The notes under the pieces: generated by a model | Databases searched by the model: none | What the model was told of the DNA's origin: nothing | The model's input: only the letters and a program-made list of their open reading frames with translations | Shown: piece after piece, positions 56,000 through 64,000 of the stretch | Layout of the letters: every line of letters starts with the position of its first letter | Position numbering within the stretch: position 1 is the stretch's first letter | Assembly (NCBI GenBank): GCA_016713565.1 | Contig: JADJOX010000001.1 | Location: forward strand, 124,001-188,000 | From: Ignavibacteriota bacterium | GTDB taxonomy: Bacteria; Bacteroidota; Ignavibacteria; Ignavibacteriales; Melioribacteraceae | DNA: 64,000 bases | Direction of reading: 5' to 3' | Position numbers and translations under genes: made by a program

Positions 56000-58285
56000 A
56001 TGAAAATAAAACTAAATATTTTCGGATATTTATTAGTTTTTGCATTATTCAGTGGAAATGTTTTTTCTCAAGTAATTAATGATCCATTACAAGGTTCAAC
56101 CGTTGGCACCAAATATGGCGGTTCATTTAATTCTGAAGGATATCAGCCGGGTATTGGAAATAATCATATTCTTTATGATATAAATCCCAATACAATAGTT
56201 AATGGATATATTGAATTTGAAGTAAAAGGATTTAACCCAGCCTCTTTACCGGTTGATGAAGATCATGCATTTGCAATATTATATGATGGTCGAGGTATTA
56301 GTGAACCCGTTGCGTATTTTAATGACTTTAAGTATAATTATTTTAGATGGAATTTCCATTGGAGACAAAATAAAAATGCATTCAAATGTGTTGTAACATG
56401 TGCGGCACCGACAGCAGAAAGAATTAACTCAACGTATGCAGTATATCCGGGCGGTGGTGATTTAAGAGATTGGTTTTCTGAACCGACTGGTACCGGAATA
56501 ACTTGGAATACAAGTACCTGGTATAAAATGAAAATTGAATGGAATAATAAAACATTTACTGCATCAGTTAATGGAACAGTTGTTTGGACAACTTCTGGAC
56601 CATATGATTATGTCCCTCAAGATTTAAGAATTTGGTTGGGAAGCGGACCTGATAAATATAATGCAGATGTAAATGTAACTTATAGAAACTTTAAACTTGT
56701 TGACTTAGGTGGGGGTAGTACTAATTATTTGAACATTTCACCAACTTCTAAATCTGTTTCCTCAAGTGCAGGATCTGCATCATTTAATGTTACCTCAAAT
56801 GTTTCATGGAATATTAGTGATAATGCAACTTGGATAACGCTGGCACCCTCTTCCGGTTCAAATAATGCGTCTGTCACAGCAACATATCAACAAAATACAA
56901 GTACATCTAGTAGAACCGCTACATTGACATTAACTGGAGGCGGATTTACAAGAACTGCAACTGTAACTCAAAGCGGTTCAACTGCTACCGATTATTTAAC
57001 TGTTTCAAAGGACACTTTAGAAACAATATCTTTAGTTGATACTTTAAGTTTTCAGATAACATCAAATATTAGTTGGACTATAAGTGAGAGTTTAGATTGG
57101 ATTTCTGTAACTCCAGTATCCGGGACAAATAATGCAACAGTTCTTGTTGATTTTTTAGAAAATCAAAGCTTTTCAAAACGAAGCGGATTTATTACCGTTT
57201 CAGGTGGAGGAATTACAAAAAACATTTTTGTGGTTCAAAATGGTATCTATCCGTACATAAATGTTGACCCAGATACTCACAATGTTGATTATTCTGGTGG
57301 GCAAGTTGTTTCAGAAATTACATCAAATGTAAATTGGGTTGTTGATAAAAATGTTGATTGGGTAACTTTATCGACATCAGATAGTAGCGGAAATGTTTCT
57401 TTATTAATTACCTGTTCAAAAAATAATAATAAAGAAGCAAGAGAAACTTCAATTGCTGTTCATAATGACTCAATTTCCAAGTCAATTACTATAAAACAGG
57501 GTTCTAGTAATTTTTACCTTAGCGCATTTCCAAGTTCATGGAATGTCTCGAGGAATTCTGGTTCAGTTAATTTTAGTGTTGAATCAAACGTAAACTGGTC
57601 TATAATTAACCAAAGTGATTGGATAAAAACTTCAGTAATTGATAGTTCAGGAAATGCAGTAGTTTCCGCACAATACACCAGAAATACAGATACCACTTCA
57701 AGAGTAGCCGATTTAATAATTACTAATGATGAATTGTCAGATACTGTAAAAATTATTCAAGCGGCAGCACCTCCTGTAACAATTGATGTTCAGATAAATC
57801 CAGCTAATTCTGGTACAGTTAATGGTGCTGGTACATTTGGACAAGGCTCAAGTATTAAGTTGGAAGCTATTTCTTCTGAAGGCTGGAAATTTGATAATTG
57901 GACAGAAAATTCGACGATTTTATCGGTTGATACACTTTATTCTCTTGTTCTCAATGCTTCCAAGGTTATTGTTGCAAATTTTAGTATCAATACAGCTATT
58001 AGAGAATCAAATATAATTCCAACTGAATTTGTTTTATCACAAAATTATCCAAACCCTTTTAATCCCTCAACAAATATTCAATTTGGCTTACCTAAACGAT
58101 CTAATGTAATTATTAAAATTCATAACGTTTTAGGAAAAGAAGTTTCACTTTTGCTGAATGAAACTCTTGAGGAAGGATTGTATAGAATTTCTTTTAATGC
58201 ATCAAATTTACCAAGTGGGATGTATTTTTACACTATTGATGCTGATAATTTTAAAGCAACGAAAAAAATGTTATTAATTAAATAA
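56000..58285 (+). CDS. Secreted ConA-like/BACON protein with T9SS domain
   Basis: This 761-residue protein has a signal peptide (GYLLVFALFSGNVFSQ). A ConA-like domain (about 24-235) contains HAFAILYDGRGISEPV, YNYFRWNFHWRQNKNAF and LRIWLGSGPDKYN. Four BACON-type domains follow (about 243-590, each with a SNVSWNIS-like and a 'TATVTQSG'-like end), then a GTVNGAGTFGQGSSI/GWKFDNW repeat (about 600-665) and a T9SS type A domain (LSQNYPNPFNPSTN; ending KKMLLIK). BACON domains are carbohydrate- or mucin-associated. The ConA-like part is shared with the protein at 60995-63718 on the opposite strand. GAGGATAT precedes the ATG. It is probably an exported glycan-binding protein; enzymatic activity is not evident. 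Confidence 0.85.
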   Translation: MKIKLNIFGYLLVFALFSGNVFSQVINDPLQGSTVGTKYGGSFNSEGYQPGIGNNHILYDINPNTIVNGYIEFEVKGFNPASLPVDEDHAFAILYDGRGISEPVAYFNDFKYNYFRWNFHWRQNKNAFKCVVTCAAPTAERINSTYAVYPGGGDLRDWFSEPTGTGITWNTSTWYKMKIEWNNKTFTASVNGTVVWTTSGPYDYVPQDLRIWLGSGPDKYNADVNVTYRNFKLVDLGGGSTNYLNISPTSKSVSSSAGSASFNVTSNVSWNISDNATWITLAPSSGSNNASVTATYQQNTSTSSRTATLTLTGGGFTRTATVTQSGSTATDYLTVSKDTLETISLVDTLSFQITSNISWTISESLDWISVTPVSGTNNATVLVDFLENQSFSKRSGFITVSGGGITKNIFVVQNGIYPYINVDPDTHNVDYSGGQVVSEITSNVNWVVDKNVDWVTLSTSDSSGNVSLLITCSKNNNKEARETSIAVHNDSISKSITIKQGSSNFYLSAFPSSWNVSRNSGSVNFSVESNVNWSIINQSDWIKTSVIDSSGNAVVSAQYTRNTDTTSRVADLIITNDELSDTVKIIQAAAPPVTIDVQINPANSGTVNGAGTFGQGSSIKLEAISSEGWKFDNWTENSTILSVDTLYSLVLNASKVIVANFSINTAIRESNIIPTEFVLSQNYPNPFNPSTNIQFGLPKRSNVIIKIHNVLGKEVSLLLNETLEEGLYRISFNASNLPSGMYFYTIDADNFKATKKMLLIK

Positions 58286-58305
58286 TATTTTCCACACAAG
58301 TCTTT

Positions 58306-58348
58306 AAAGCAATATATATTGGGTAATGATACAAATATATATTGCTTT
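58306..58348 (+). terminator. Rho-independent-type terminator after the BACON gene
   Basis: A 15-bp stem: AAAGCAATATATATT (58306-58320) pairs with AATATATATTGCTTT (58334-58348), with a 13-base loop, followed by six more T. It lies between the BACON gene and copy B of the FG-GAP gene. Confidence 0.75.
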
Positions 58349-58374
58349 TTTTTTGCAACAAAAAAAATATTTTT

Positions 58375-60526
58375 ATGAAAAAAGCACAAATAAAAGAGTT
58401 GCTTCTGATGATATTAGTGAGCCTAAGCAGTTATGCGCAAAACAGAGTAACAGACGGATTACAGGTACTTTATAAGTTTAATGAAGGAAGCGGCAGTACA
58501 ATAACAGATGTATCCGGAGTAGGTAGCCCTTTTAACTTGAAGATAAGCTCAACAGCCAATGTAACGTGGGGAAGCAATTATTTACAGACAAAAGGCGAAG
58601 CTAAAATAAAATCATTGGCAGCAGCAACAAAGATAATAAATGCGTGCAAGAGCAGTAATGAACTAACGTTTGAGATATGGTTTATACCAACAGATACTGT
58701 TCAGCATAATGTAGTAGCAAGAATGATGACAATGACAAATACGGATTATCACGCAGCAAATATTAAATTATGGCAGAAAACAAATGATTTCGGATTTCAC
58801 TGCAGAGATTCATCAACGAGCGACGCAAATGGAATAGAATGGAAGTTTTATAATTATCCGGTAAAGCTGAGACATTTTATCTTTACAAGAAGTTCAGATG
58901 GACAAGAAAGATTGTATATGGATAATAAGCTATTATCACCGGAGAAGTATAATCAAGAAGACCCGGTTCCGGGAGATTTTTCGACATGGGATAATAGTTT
59001 TTATTTGTATTTGAGCGGGGATGCGATAAATGGATTTTATTGGTTAGGGAAGTACTATAAAATAGCGGTATACAGTAAATCATTAAGCGCAGAAGAAGTA
59101 GCCCAGAATTATAATGCGGGATTGATAGAATATGGAGTAGCACCAATCTCGGATATAACGGGTACAAATTTACAAGGAGATCATGCAAATAATGGAGAAT
59201 ACGGCGGGCATGGGATATATTGGGGAGACAGTGATGGAGACGGAGACCCGGACTTATATATAACAATGAATGCTACAAGTCCAATGGCGGATCAGTTTTT
59301 TGAGAACAACGGAGGAGTTTTAACCGAGAAAGCGGCAGAGAAGGGAATAGATAATGCGATAGAGAACGCGACAACGAAAGGAAGTCACGGGTGGGTATGG
59401 GCAGATTTGGATAATGATGGAGATTTTGACGGATGGAACGGATCATACAGTAGAAATATACCCTATAGGAATAAGAATAATCAGCCGGGATATTTTGAAG
59501 ATATGTTTGCGACAAGCGGAATAGAGGATATAGCATTAGGCACAAGAGGAGTGACAGCGTTTGATTTTGATAATGACGGAGATTTGGATTTATTTGGGAA
59601 TAATTTCACGGCAAGAACTCAGAACCAGCCAAATGAGTTTTATATGAACAACGGTAATTTCACATTCACGCGTATAAATAACGGATTGACCGGCCCGGTA
59701 GGAGATCAAGGTGTTTGTGATGGAGATATAGACAATGACGGTGATATGGATTTAGCTTTGGCAGTATTTGAAAGCAATACGGATGGAAGAAATGTAGTGA
59801 TAATGGAGAATGTGAATGGACAGTTTGTGAAATTACAGAATACGGGATTGAATTTGGTTATTTCTGCAGATGGGCTAGGCAGTGTGGATGGAGTAACATT
59901 TTGGGATATGAATAATGACGGATGGTTAGATGTAGTGAGCGGGAAAAAAATATTCTTAAATGATCATGATAAAACATTTACAGAAGTTGCGAATGTACCG
60001 AGCGGATTTAGATTTATGCGAGGAATTGCGGATCTGGATAATGATGGAGATTGGGATTTAATAGATCCATTAGCTGGTAAAGTACATTTGAACAATGGCA
60101 ATTTAACATTTACGACAACATCATATACAACGGGATTTGCGTCATCGGATCCGAATGTTACTGATTTAAGATGTGTATCATTTGCGGATATAGATTTAGA
60201 TGGAGATGTAGATTTTGCGGTAGGAGTAAAGAATTTATATAATAGATTGTATAGGAATGAATACAGCGGCAACAACAAATATTTGAAGATACAATTAAAG
60301 AGCGCAGACGGACAGATCGGAGCGTTTGGAACAAAGGTATATTTGTATTCGGTAACGGGAGATACGTTATTAAGTTATAGACAAGCCCATGGCAGTCAAG
60401 GTTATTTATCTCAAGACGAGCCGGTATTGCATTTTGGATGCGGTAATAGAGATCAAGTTAAAGTAAAAGTTGTGTTCTTAAATAATAATCATTCTACTTT
60501 TGAATTTATTTCAAATACTAATAGAA
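58375..60526 (+). repeat. Dispersed 2152-bp repeat, copy B
   Basis: This is the partner of the repeat at 52867-55018, in direct orientation 5508 bases downstream. Upstream and downstream flanks are unrelated. Homologous recombination between the copies would delete or duplicate the BACON gene between them. Confidence 0.92.
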
Positions 60527-60918
60527 TAATTCAAATTCCTATTTCATTAAAAGTAAAAGTGTTTTTAGAAGGAGTTTATAACAATAATAAATTGGACATT
60601 AATTTAGAATCTCAATTACCTCTAACACAACCTTTTAATAATTCAATTTTTAACTATAACGGTAGTGAAGCAATTACAAGAGAATTTATTCTTAGTAATA
60701 AAATTGTTGACTGGGTACTAGTAGAATTAAGAAATATTAATAATTATAATATAGTAGTTAAAAAAAGGGCAGCATTGATAAATGAAAATGGTTTATTAAT
60801 TGATTTTAATAGTAACGGATCTATTAGTTTTGATGGTGTAGCACCTAATAAATATTATTTAGTAGTTAAGCATAGGAACCATTTATCCATTATGAGTAAA
60901 ATAATTGACCTAAACTAA
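58375..60918 (+). CDS. Secreted LamG-FG-GAP-ASPIC/UnbV protein (copy B) with HRNHLSIMS C-terminus
   Basis: I use the ATG at 58375 because the first 2152 bases match copy A from its own ATG; an upstream in-frame ATG at 58342 falls inside the terminator stem. The protein is 847 residues. Residues 1-717 (signal, LamG, FG-GAP repeats, ASPIC/UnbV) are nearly identical to copy A. From about 720 it has instead the KVFLE / VDWVLVELR / KHRNHLSIMSK domain also found in the beta-helix protein at 10011. It then stops abruptly (IIDLN) and lacks the dockerin-like tail seen there and any NYPNPFNP domain. A terminator follows within 30 bases. It is exported by its signal peptide; how it is anchored is unknown. 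Confidence 0.86.
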   Translation: MKKAQIKELLLMILVSLSSYAQNRVTDGLQVLYKFNEGSGSTITDVSGVGSPFNLKISSTANVTWGSNYLQTKGEAKIKSLAAATKIINACKSSNELTFEIWFIPTDTVQHNVVARMMTMTNTDYHAANIKLWQKTNDFGFHCRDSSTSDANGIEWKFYNYPVKLRHFIFTRSSDGQERLYMDNKLLSPEKYNQEDPVPGDFSTWDNSFYLYLSGDAINGFYWLGKYYKIAVYSKSLSAEEVAQNYNAGLIEYGVAPISDITGTNLQGDHANNGEYGGHGIYWGDSDGDGDPDLYITMNATSPMADQFFENNGGVLTEKAAEKGIDNAIENATTKGSHGWVWADLDNDGDFDGWNGSYSRNIPYRNKNNQPGYFEDMFATSGIEDIALGTRGVTAFDFDNDGDLDLFGNNFTARTQNQPNEFYMNNGNFTFTRINNGLTGPVGDQGVCDGDIDNDGDMDLALAVFESNTDGRNVVIMENVNGQFVKLQNTGLNLVISADGLGSVDGVTFWDMNNDGWLDVVSGKKIFLNDHDKTFTEVANVPSGFRFMRGIADLDNDGDWDLIDPLAGKVHLNNGNLTFTTTSYTTGFASSDPNVTDLRCVSFADIDLDGDVDFAVGVKNLYNRLYRNEYSGNNKYLKIQLKSADGQIGAFGTKVYLYSVTGDTLLSYRQAHGSQGYLSQDEPVLHFGCGNRDQVKVKVVFLNNNHSTFEFISNTNRIIQIPISLKVKVFLEGVYNNNKLDINLESQLPLTQPFNNSIFNYNGSEAITREFILSNKIVDWVLVELRNINNYNIVVKKRAALINENGLLIDFNSNGSISFDGVAPNKYYLVVKHRNHLSIMSKIIDLN

Positions 60919-60946
60919 AATTTACAGATATAAACTTATTTAAAAT

Positions 60947-60975
60947 AAAAAAGCCTGCAATTCGCAGGCTTTTTT
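60947..60975. terminator. Bidirectional terminator between convergent genes
   Basis: A strong GC-containing 12-bp stem: AAAAAAGCCTGC (60947-60958) pairs with GCAGGCTTTTTT (60964-60975), loop AATTC, with A's on one flank and T's on the other. It lies between the stop codons of the convergent genes at 60918 and 60995 and can serve both. Confidence 0.88.
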
Positions 60976-60994
60976 TATGCAATAAAATAAAATC

Positions 60995-63718
60995 TTACTC
61001 AAGAAGCATCATTTTACTAGTTTTAATAAAATTACCTGATCTTAAAGTATAGAAATAAATTCCAGAGGATAACTCTGAGGCATTAAATAATAAACTATAG
61101 GTCCCCTCAGATTTATATTCAGAAACTAATGTTTTAACAACTTGTCCTAATGAATTATAAACAGTCAATTCAGTATTTCCAGCTTTTGGCAACGAAAATT
61201 GAATAGTTGTTGTAGGATTAAACGGATTAGGATAATTTCCTAATGAATATTCTGTTGGAATTTCAACTATTTCAACATTCTCAGCATTCATTTCATTTAC
61301 ATCACTATTATTTGCTTTAGATAAAGCACCATTAGCCGATTGAGTAATTTTAATTGTTTTAATAGTATCATTGTTAATATTTCTGAAGATTAGCGAACCA
61401 GTTCTTGATTGCCCAGTTAAATTTTCTTGATAGATAAGAGTAACTTTACCATCTCCGATTCCTGTTTTTGGTTTTTTACTTAGCCATCCAGGAGTTCCAG
61501 TATTATCAGAAACAATCCAATTTATATTTGATTTAACATCAATTATAATGTTTCCACTTTTAGCTGATAAATTTAAAGTCTCAGGTACTGTTAAATAATC
61601 TCCACTTACATTTGAACCACCTGTATTACCTTGAATAACACGAATAATTTTTGTTAAACCACCACCGACAAAAATTAATGAACCTTCACGAGAAGAACCT
61701 GTAGAATTTGCTTGATAAGTTACAATAACTTGACCATTACCGGTACCGGTTTTTGGTGTTTTGCTTAACCATCCCGGAGTTCCAGTATTGTCGGAAACTT
61801 TCCAACTTACATTAGATTGAACGTTAACAGTAATTTGACCATATGAATTTGGAAGGTTAAGAATTTCCGGTACAGTGATAAAGTTACCTCCACCATTAGT
61901 AGAAGTTCCGGCTTGAGTTACAGAAACAGTTCGAGTAATACCTCCCCCAACCGTTGTAATTGTAGCTGTTCTGGAACTAGTAGATGTATTTTGGTCAAAT
62001 GAAACATTAAGAGAACTGTTATTACTTCCTGAAGTTGGTGAAACATTTAACCAGCTAGCGTTATCACTCACTGCCCAACTAACATTTGAGGCAATTGAAA
62101 AATTTGTCGTACCGGAACTTGAGCCAACACTTTGTGAAGCTGGTGTTACTGCAAGTGTATTTGAATTTCCTGAACCTCCTTGAATAACACGAATAACTTT
62201 TGTTAAACCGCCACCGACAAAAATTAATGAACCTTCACGAGAAGAACCTGTAGAATTTGCTTGATAAGTTACAATAACTTGACCATTACCGGTACCGGTT
62301 TTTGGCGTTTTGCTTAACCATCCCGGAGTTCCTGTATTGTCGGATACTTTCCAACTTACATTAGATTGAACATTAACAGTTACTTGACCATATGAATTTG
62401 GAAGGTTAAGAATTTCCGGTACAGTGATAAAGTTACCTCCACCATTAGTAGAAGTTCCGGCTTGAGTTACAGAAACAGTTCGAGTAATACCTCCCCCAAC
62501 TGTTGTAATTGTAGCTGTTCTAGAACTAGTAGAAGTATTTTGATCGAATGTAACATTAAGAGAACTGTTATTGCTTCCTGAAGTTGGTGAAACATTTAAC
62601 CAGCTAGCGTTATCACTAACTGCCCAACTAACGTTTGAGGCAATTGAAAAATTTGTCGTACCGGAACTTGAGCCAACACTTTGTGAAGCTGGTGTTACTG
62701 CAAGTGTATTTGTAGTGCTGGATGTTCCTGCTTGAGTAATTGTTGCAGTTCTTGTTATACCACCACCAGTTACTGTTACTGTTGCGGTTCTTGAACTTGA
62801 ACTTGAATTTACACCAAAGTTTGCAGTAAGTGTATTATTATTACTTCCGGAAGTTGGTGTAACACTTAACCAGCTTGCATTTGAAGAAGCACTCCAACTT
62901 ACATTTGAAGAAACCGTTAGATTTGTACTACCAGCTGTAGATCCGACATTCTGTGATGAAGGACTTAGTGATAAACTATTGGTTGGAGTTACAGTTCCGC
63001 CATAACTAACAACTTTAAAATTTCTAAACACTTGATCGCTTACATCACTATTATATTTATCAGGACCGCTGCCAAGCCATATTCTTAAATCTTTTGGGGC
63101 ATAATCATTTGGACCGCTTGTACTCCAAACAACGGTTCCATTAACTGATGCTGAGAATCTTTTATTATTCCATTCTATTTTCATTTTATACCAAGTAGAT
63201 GCATTCCAACTCCAACCACTTCCAGTTGGTTCGGAAAACCAATCTCTTTGATCACCTCCACCTGGGAATACAGCATATGTTGAATTAAGTCTAGCAGTAG
63301 TTGGATTAGCGCATGTAATTACCGCTTTGAAAGCACTTTTATTTCCTCTCCAATGAAAATTCCATCTGAAGTAATTATACTTAAAGTCATTAAAATATTT
63401 TACAGGCTCAGAAATTCCTCGTCCATCATATAAAATAACAAAAGCATGATCTTCGTCCGACGGCATATTTGAAGGATGAAAACCTTTAACTTCAAATTCA
63501 ACATACCCATTGGTTATTTGTGGTAATTTATATAAAATGTGATTTTCTCCTTTACCAGGCTTGTAACCTTCAGATGAAAAAGAGCCACCTACTTTTTCTC
63601 CGACTGTTGACCCATTTAATGGATCATTAACAACAGTTGTCTGTCCAAATAATTGTAAAGAAAAAATAAATGTAATTAAGGCAAAGATTATTGGTGCTAA
63701 TTTTGGTTGATGAATCAT
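60995..63718 (-). CDS. Secreted ConA-like/multi-BACON protein with T9SS domain
   Basis: This 907-residue protein has a signal peptide (APIIFALITFIFSLQLFGQ). Its ConA-like domain (about 26-243) is close to that of the 56000 protein (ILYDGRGISEPVKYFNDFKY, RIWLGSGPDKYNSD). Six BACON-type domains follow: one at about 249-333, then a two-domain unit (an NFSIASNVSWAVSDNASWL domain and a PGWLSKTPKTGTGNGQV domain) present twice in near-identical form (about 336-518 and 519-701), then one more at about 705-795. The C-terminus is a T9SS type A domain (GNYPNPFNPTTTIQFSLP; ending KTSKMMLLE). It is probably a surface glycan-binding protein. The internal duplication may vary in copy number. The gene is convergent with copy B and its frame is intact. 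Confidence 0.86.
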   Translation of the reverse strand: MIHQPKLAPIIFALITFIFSLQLFGQTTVVNDPLNGSTVGEKVGGSFSSEGYKPGKGENHILYKLPQITNGYVEFEVKGFHPSNMPSDEDHAFVILYDGRGISEPVKYFNDFKYNYFRWNFHWRGNKSAFKAVITCANPTTARLNSTYAVFPGGGDQRDWFSEPTGSGWSWNASTWYKMKIEWNNKRFSASVNGTVVWSTSGPNDYAPKDLRIWLGSGPDKYNSDVSDQVFRNFKVVSYGGTVTPTNSLSLSPSSQNVGSTAGSTNLTVSSNVSWSASSNASWLSVTPTSGSNNNTLTANFGVNSSSSSRTATVTVTGGGITRTATITQAGTSSTTNTLAVTPASQSVGSSSGTTNFSIASNVSWAVSDNASWLNVSPTSGSNNSSLNVTFDQNTSTSSRTATITTVGGGITRTVSVTQAGTSTNGGGNFITVPEILNLPNSYGQVTVNVQSNVSWKVSDNTGTPGWLSKTPKTGTGNGQVIVTYQANSTGSSREGSLIFVGGGLTKVIRVIQGGSGNSNTLAVTPASQSVGSSSGTTNFSIASNVSWAVSDNASWLNVSPTSGSNNSSLNVSFDQNTSTSSRTATITTVGGGITRTVSVTQAGTSTNGGGNFITVPEILNLPNSYGQITVNVQSNVSWKVSDNTGTPGWLSKTPKTGTGNGQVIVTYQANSTGSSREGSLIFVGGGLTKIIRVIQGNTGGSNVSGDYLTVPETLNLSAKSGNIIIDVKSNINWIVSDNTGTPGWLSKKPKTGIGDGKVTLIYQENLTGQSRTGSLIFRNINNDTIKTIKITQSANGALSKANNSDVNEMNAENVEIVEIPTEYSLGNYPNPFNPTTTIQFSLPKAGNTELTVYNSLGQVVKTLVSEYKSEGTYSLLFNASELSSGIYFYTLRSGNFIKTSKMMLLE
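61631..62163 (-). repeat. Intragenic tandem repeat, unit 1
   Basis: One of two near-identical units with a period of 549 bases (183 codons) inside the multi-BACON gene. The unit covers two BACON-type domains. It differs from unit 2 at scattered, mostly silent bases. Confidence 0.88.
62180..62712 (-). repeat. Intragenic tandem repeat, unit 2
   Basis: The second copy of the 549-base period repeat, nearer the N-terminus of the minus-strand protein. The period is a multiple of three, so gain or loss of units would keep the frame. Confidence 0.88.
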
Positions 63719-64000
63719 AACATCCCCATTTTTATTTATGAAAAAAAAATTAAAACATTTTTAAAATCAGGCTTAAAATTTCATTATCTGAAGAGAATTA
63801 AGGTTAAAAGTCCCAATTTCGGTATTTGACTATAATATTTATATTATAACCAAAAATTTAAAAGGAATTTTAGTATTACTTATAAATTTATTTCGTGTTT
63901 TATATCACAATTGTTAAATAATTGTATCAAAATTTGAATATAAATAAATTATATACAACAAAAAGAAGATTATTTTTACCAAAATCCAAAAACTTGGAAT
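63719..64000. other. Gene-free upstream region of the multi-BACON gene
   Basis: 282 AT-rich bases up to the window end. It must hold the minus-strand promoter of the gene ending at 60995. The only structure I note is a near-perfect palindrome, TATAATATTTATATTATA (63831-63848). I see no gene. Confidence 0.45.

Overview
This window comes from a low-GC bacterium of the Bacteroidota/Chlorobiota superphylum, most likely an Ignavibacteria-type lineage. The evidence is the set of large secreted proteins ending in type IX secretion (T9SS) type A sorting domains (NYPNPFNP near the start, SGIYFYK-like near the end, basic tail), BACON and FG-GAP/ASPIC-UnbV modules, and very AT-rich intergenic DNA. The lineage is inferred from protein style only. 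There are no rRNA or tRNA genes, CRISPR arrays or transposases that I can see.

Layout. (1) 1-4455, minus strand: surface-polysaccharide genes, namely the start of a probable sugar-phosphate transferase, an SxtJ-type membrane protein, a carbamoyltransferase and two GtrB/DPM-like GT2 glycosyltransferases, one without the usual DXD. (2) 4693-12476, minus strand: three secreted proteins. They are a cohesin-like/discoidin protein (frameshifted), a CotH/lamin-tail protein whose sorting domain is frameshifted off, and a beta-helix protein ending in an 'HRNHLSIMS' domain plus a dockerin-like tail. (3) 12848-33183, plus strand: a Wzx/Wzy-type exopolysaccharide cluster with epimerase, MBOAT O-acyltransferase, SGNH-like partner, Wzx flippase, GT39, several GT2 and GT4 enzymes, a heparinase-like lyase, Wzy, and a Wzc-type co-polymerase/tyrosine kinase followed by a terminator. 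(4) 33278-46278, plus strand: a tight second run with a PHP-like hydrolase, GT4, two asparagine-synthase-like amidotransferases, a GlpD-like oxidoreductase, an SDR, a pyruvyl-transferase-like protein, a hexapeptide acyltransferase, an FrhB-type iron-sulfur protein and a YbhN-like membrane protein. (5) 46301-63718: five large secreted proteins. Two of them share a 2152-bp segment that is about 98 % identical but carry different C-terminal modules; two others share a ConA-like/BACON architecture.

The polysaccharide genes would build a repeat unit on a lipid carrier, acylate it and possibly carbamoylate, amidate or pyruvylate it, flip it (Wzx), polymerise it (Wzy) and control chain length by tyrosine phosphorylation (Wzc). 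The secreted proteins probably sit in or on that matrix as adhesins or glycan binders.

Caution: at least eight genes are split by one-base indels, mostly in short A/T or G/C runs. The encoded proteins read through perfectly when one base is added or removed. I give reconstructed gene extents for these. The pattern suggests residual long-read sequencing error more than decay, but the sequence alone cannot decide, and two long tracts (A10, A12) could be genuinely slippery.
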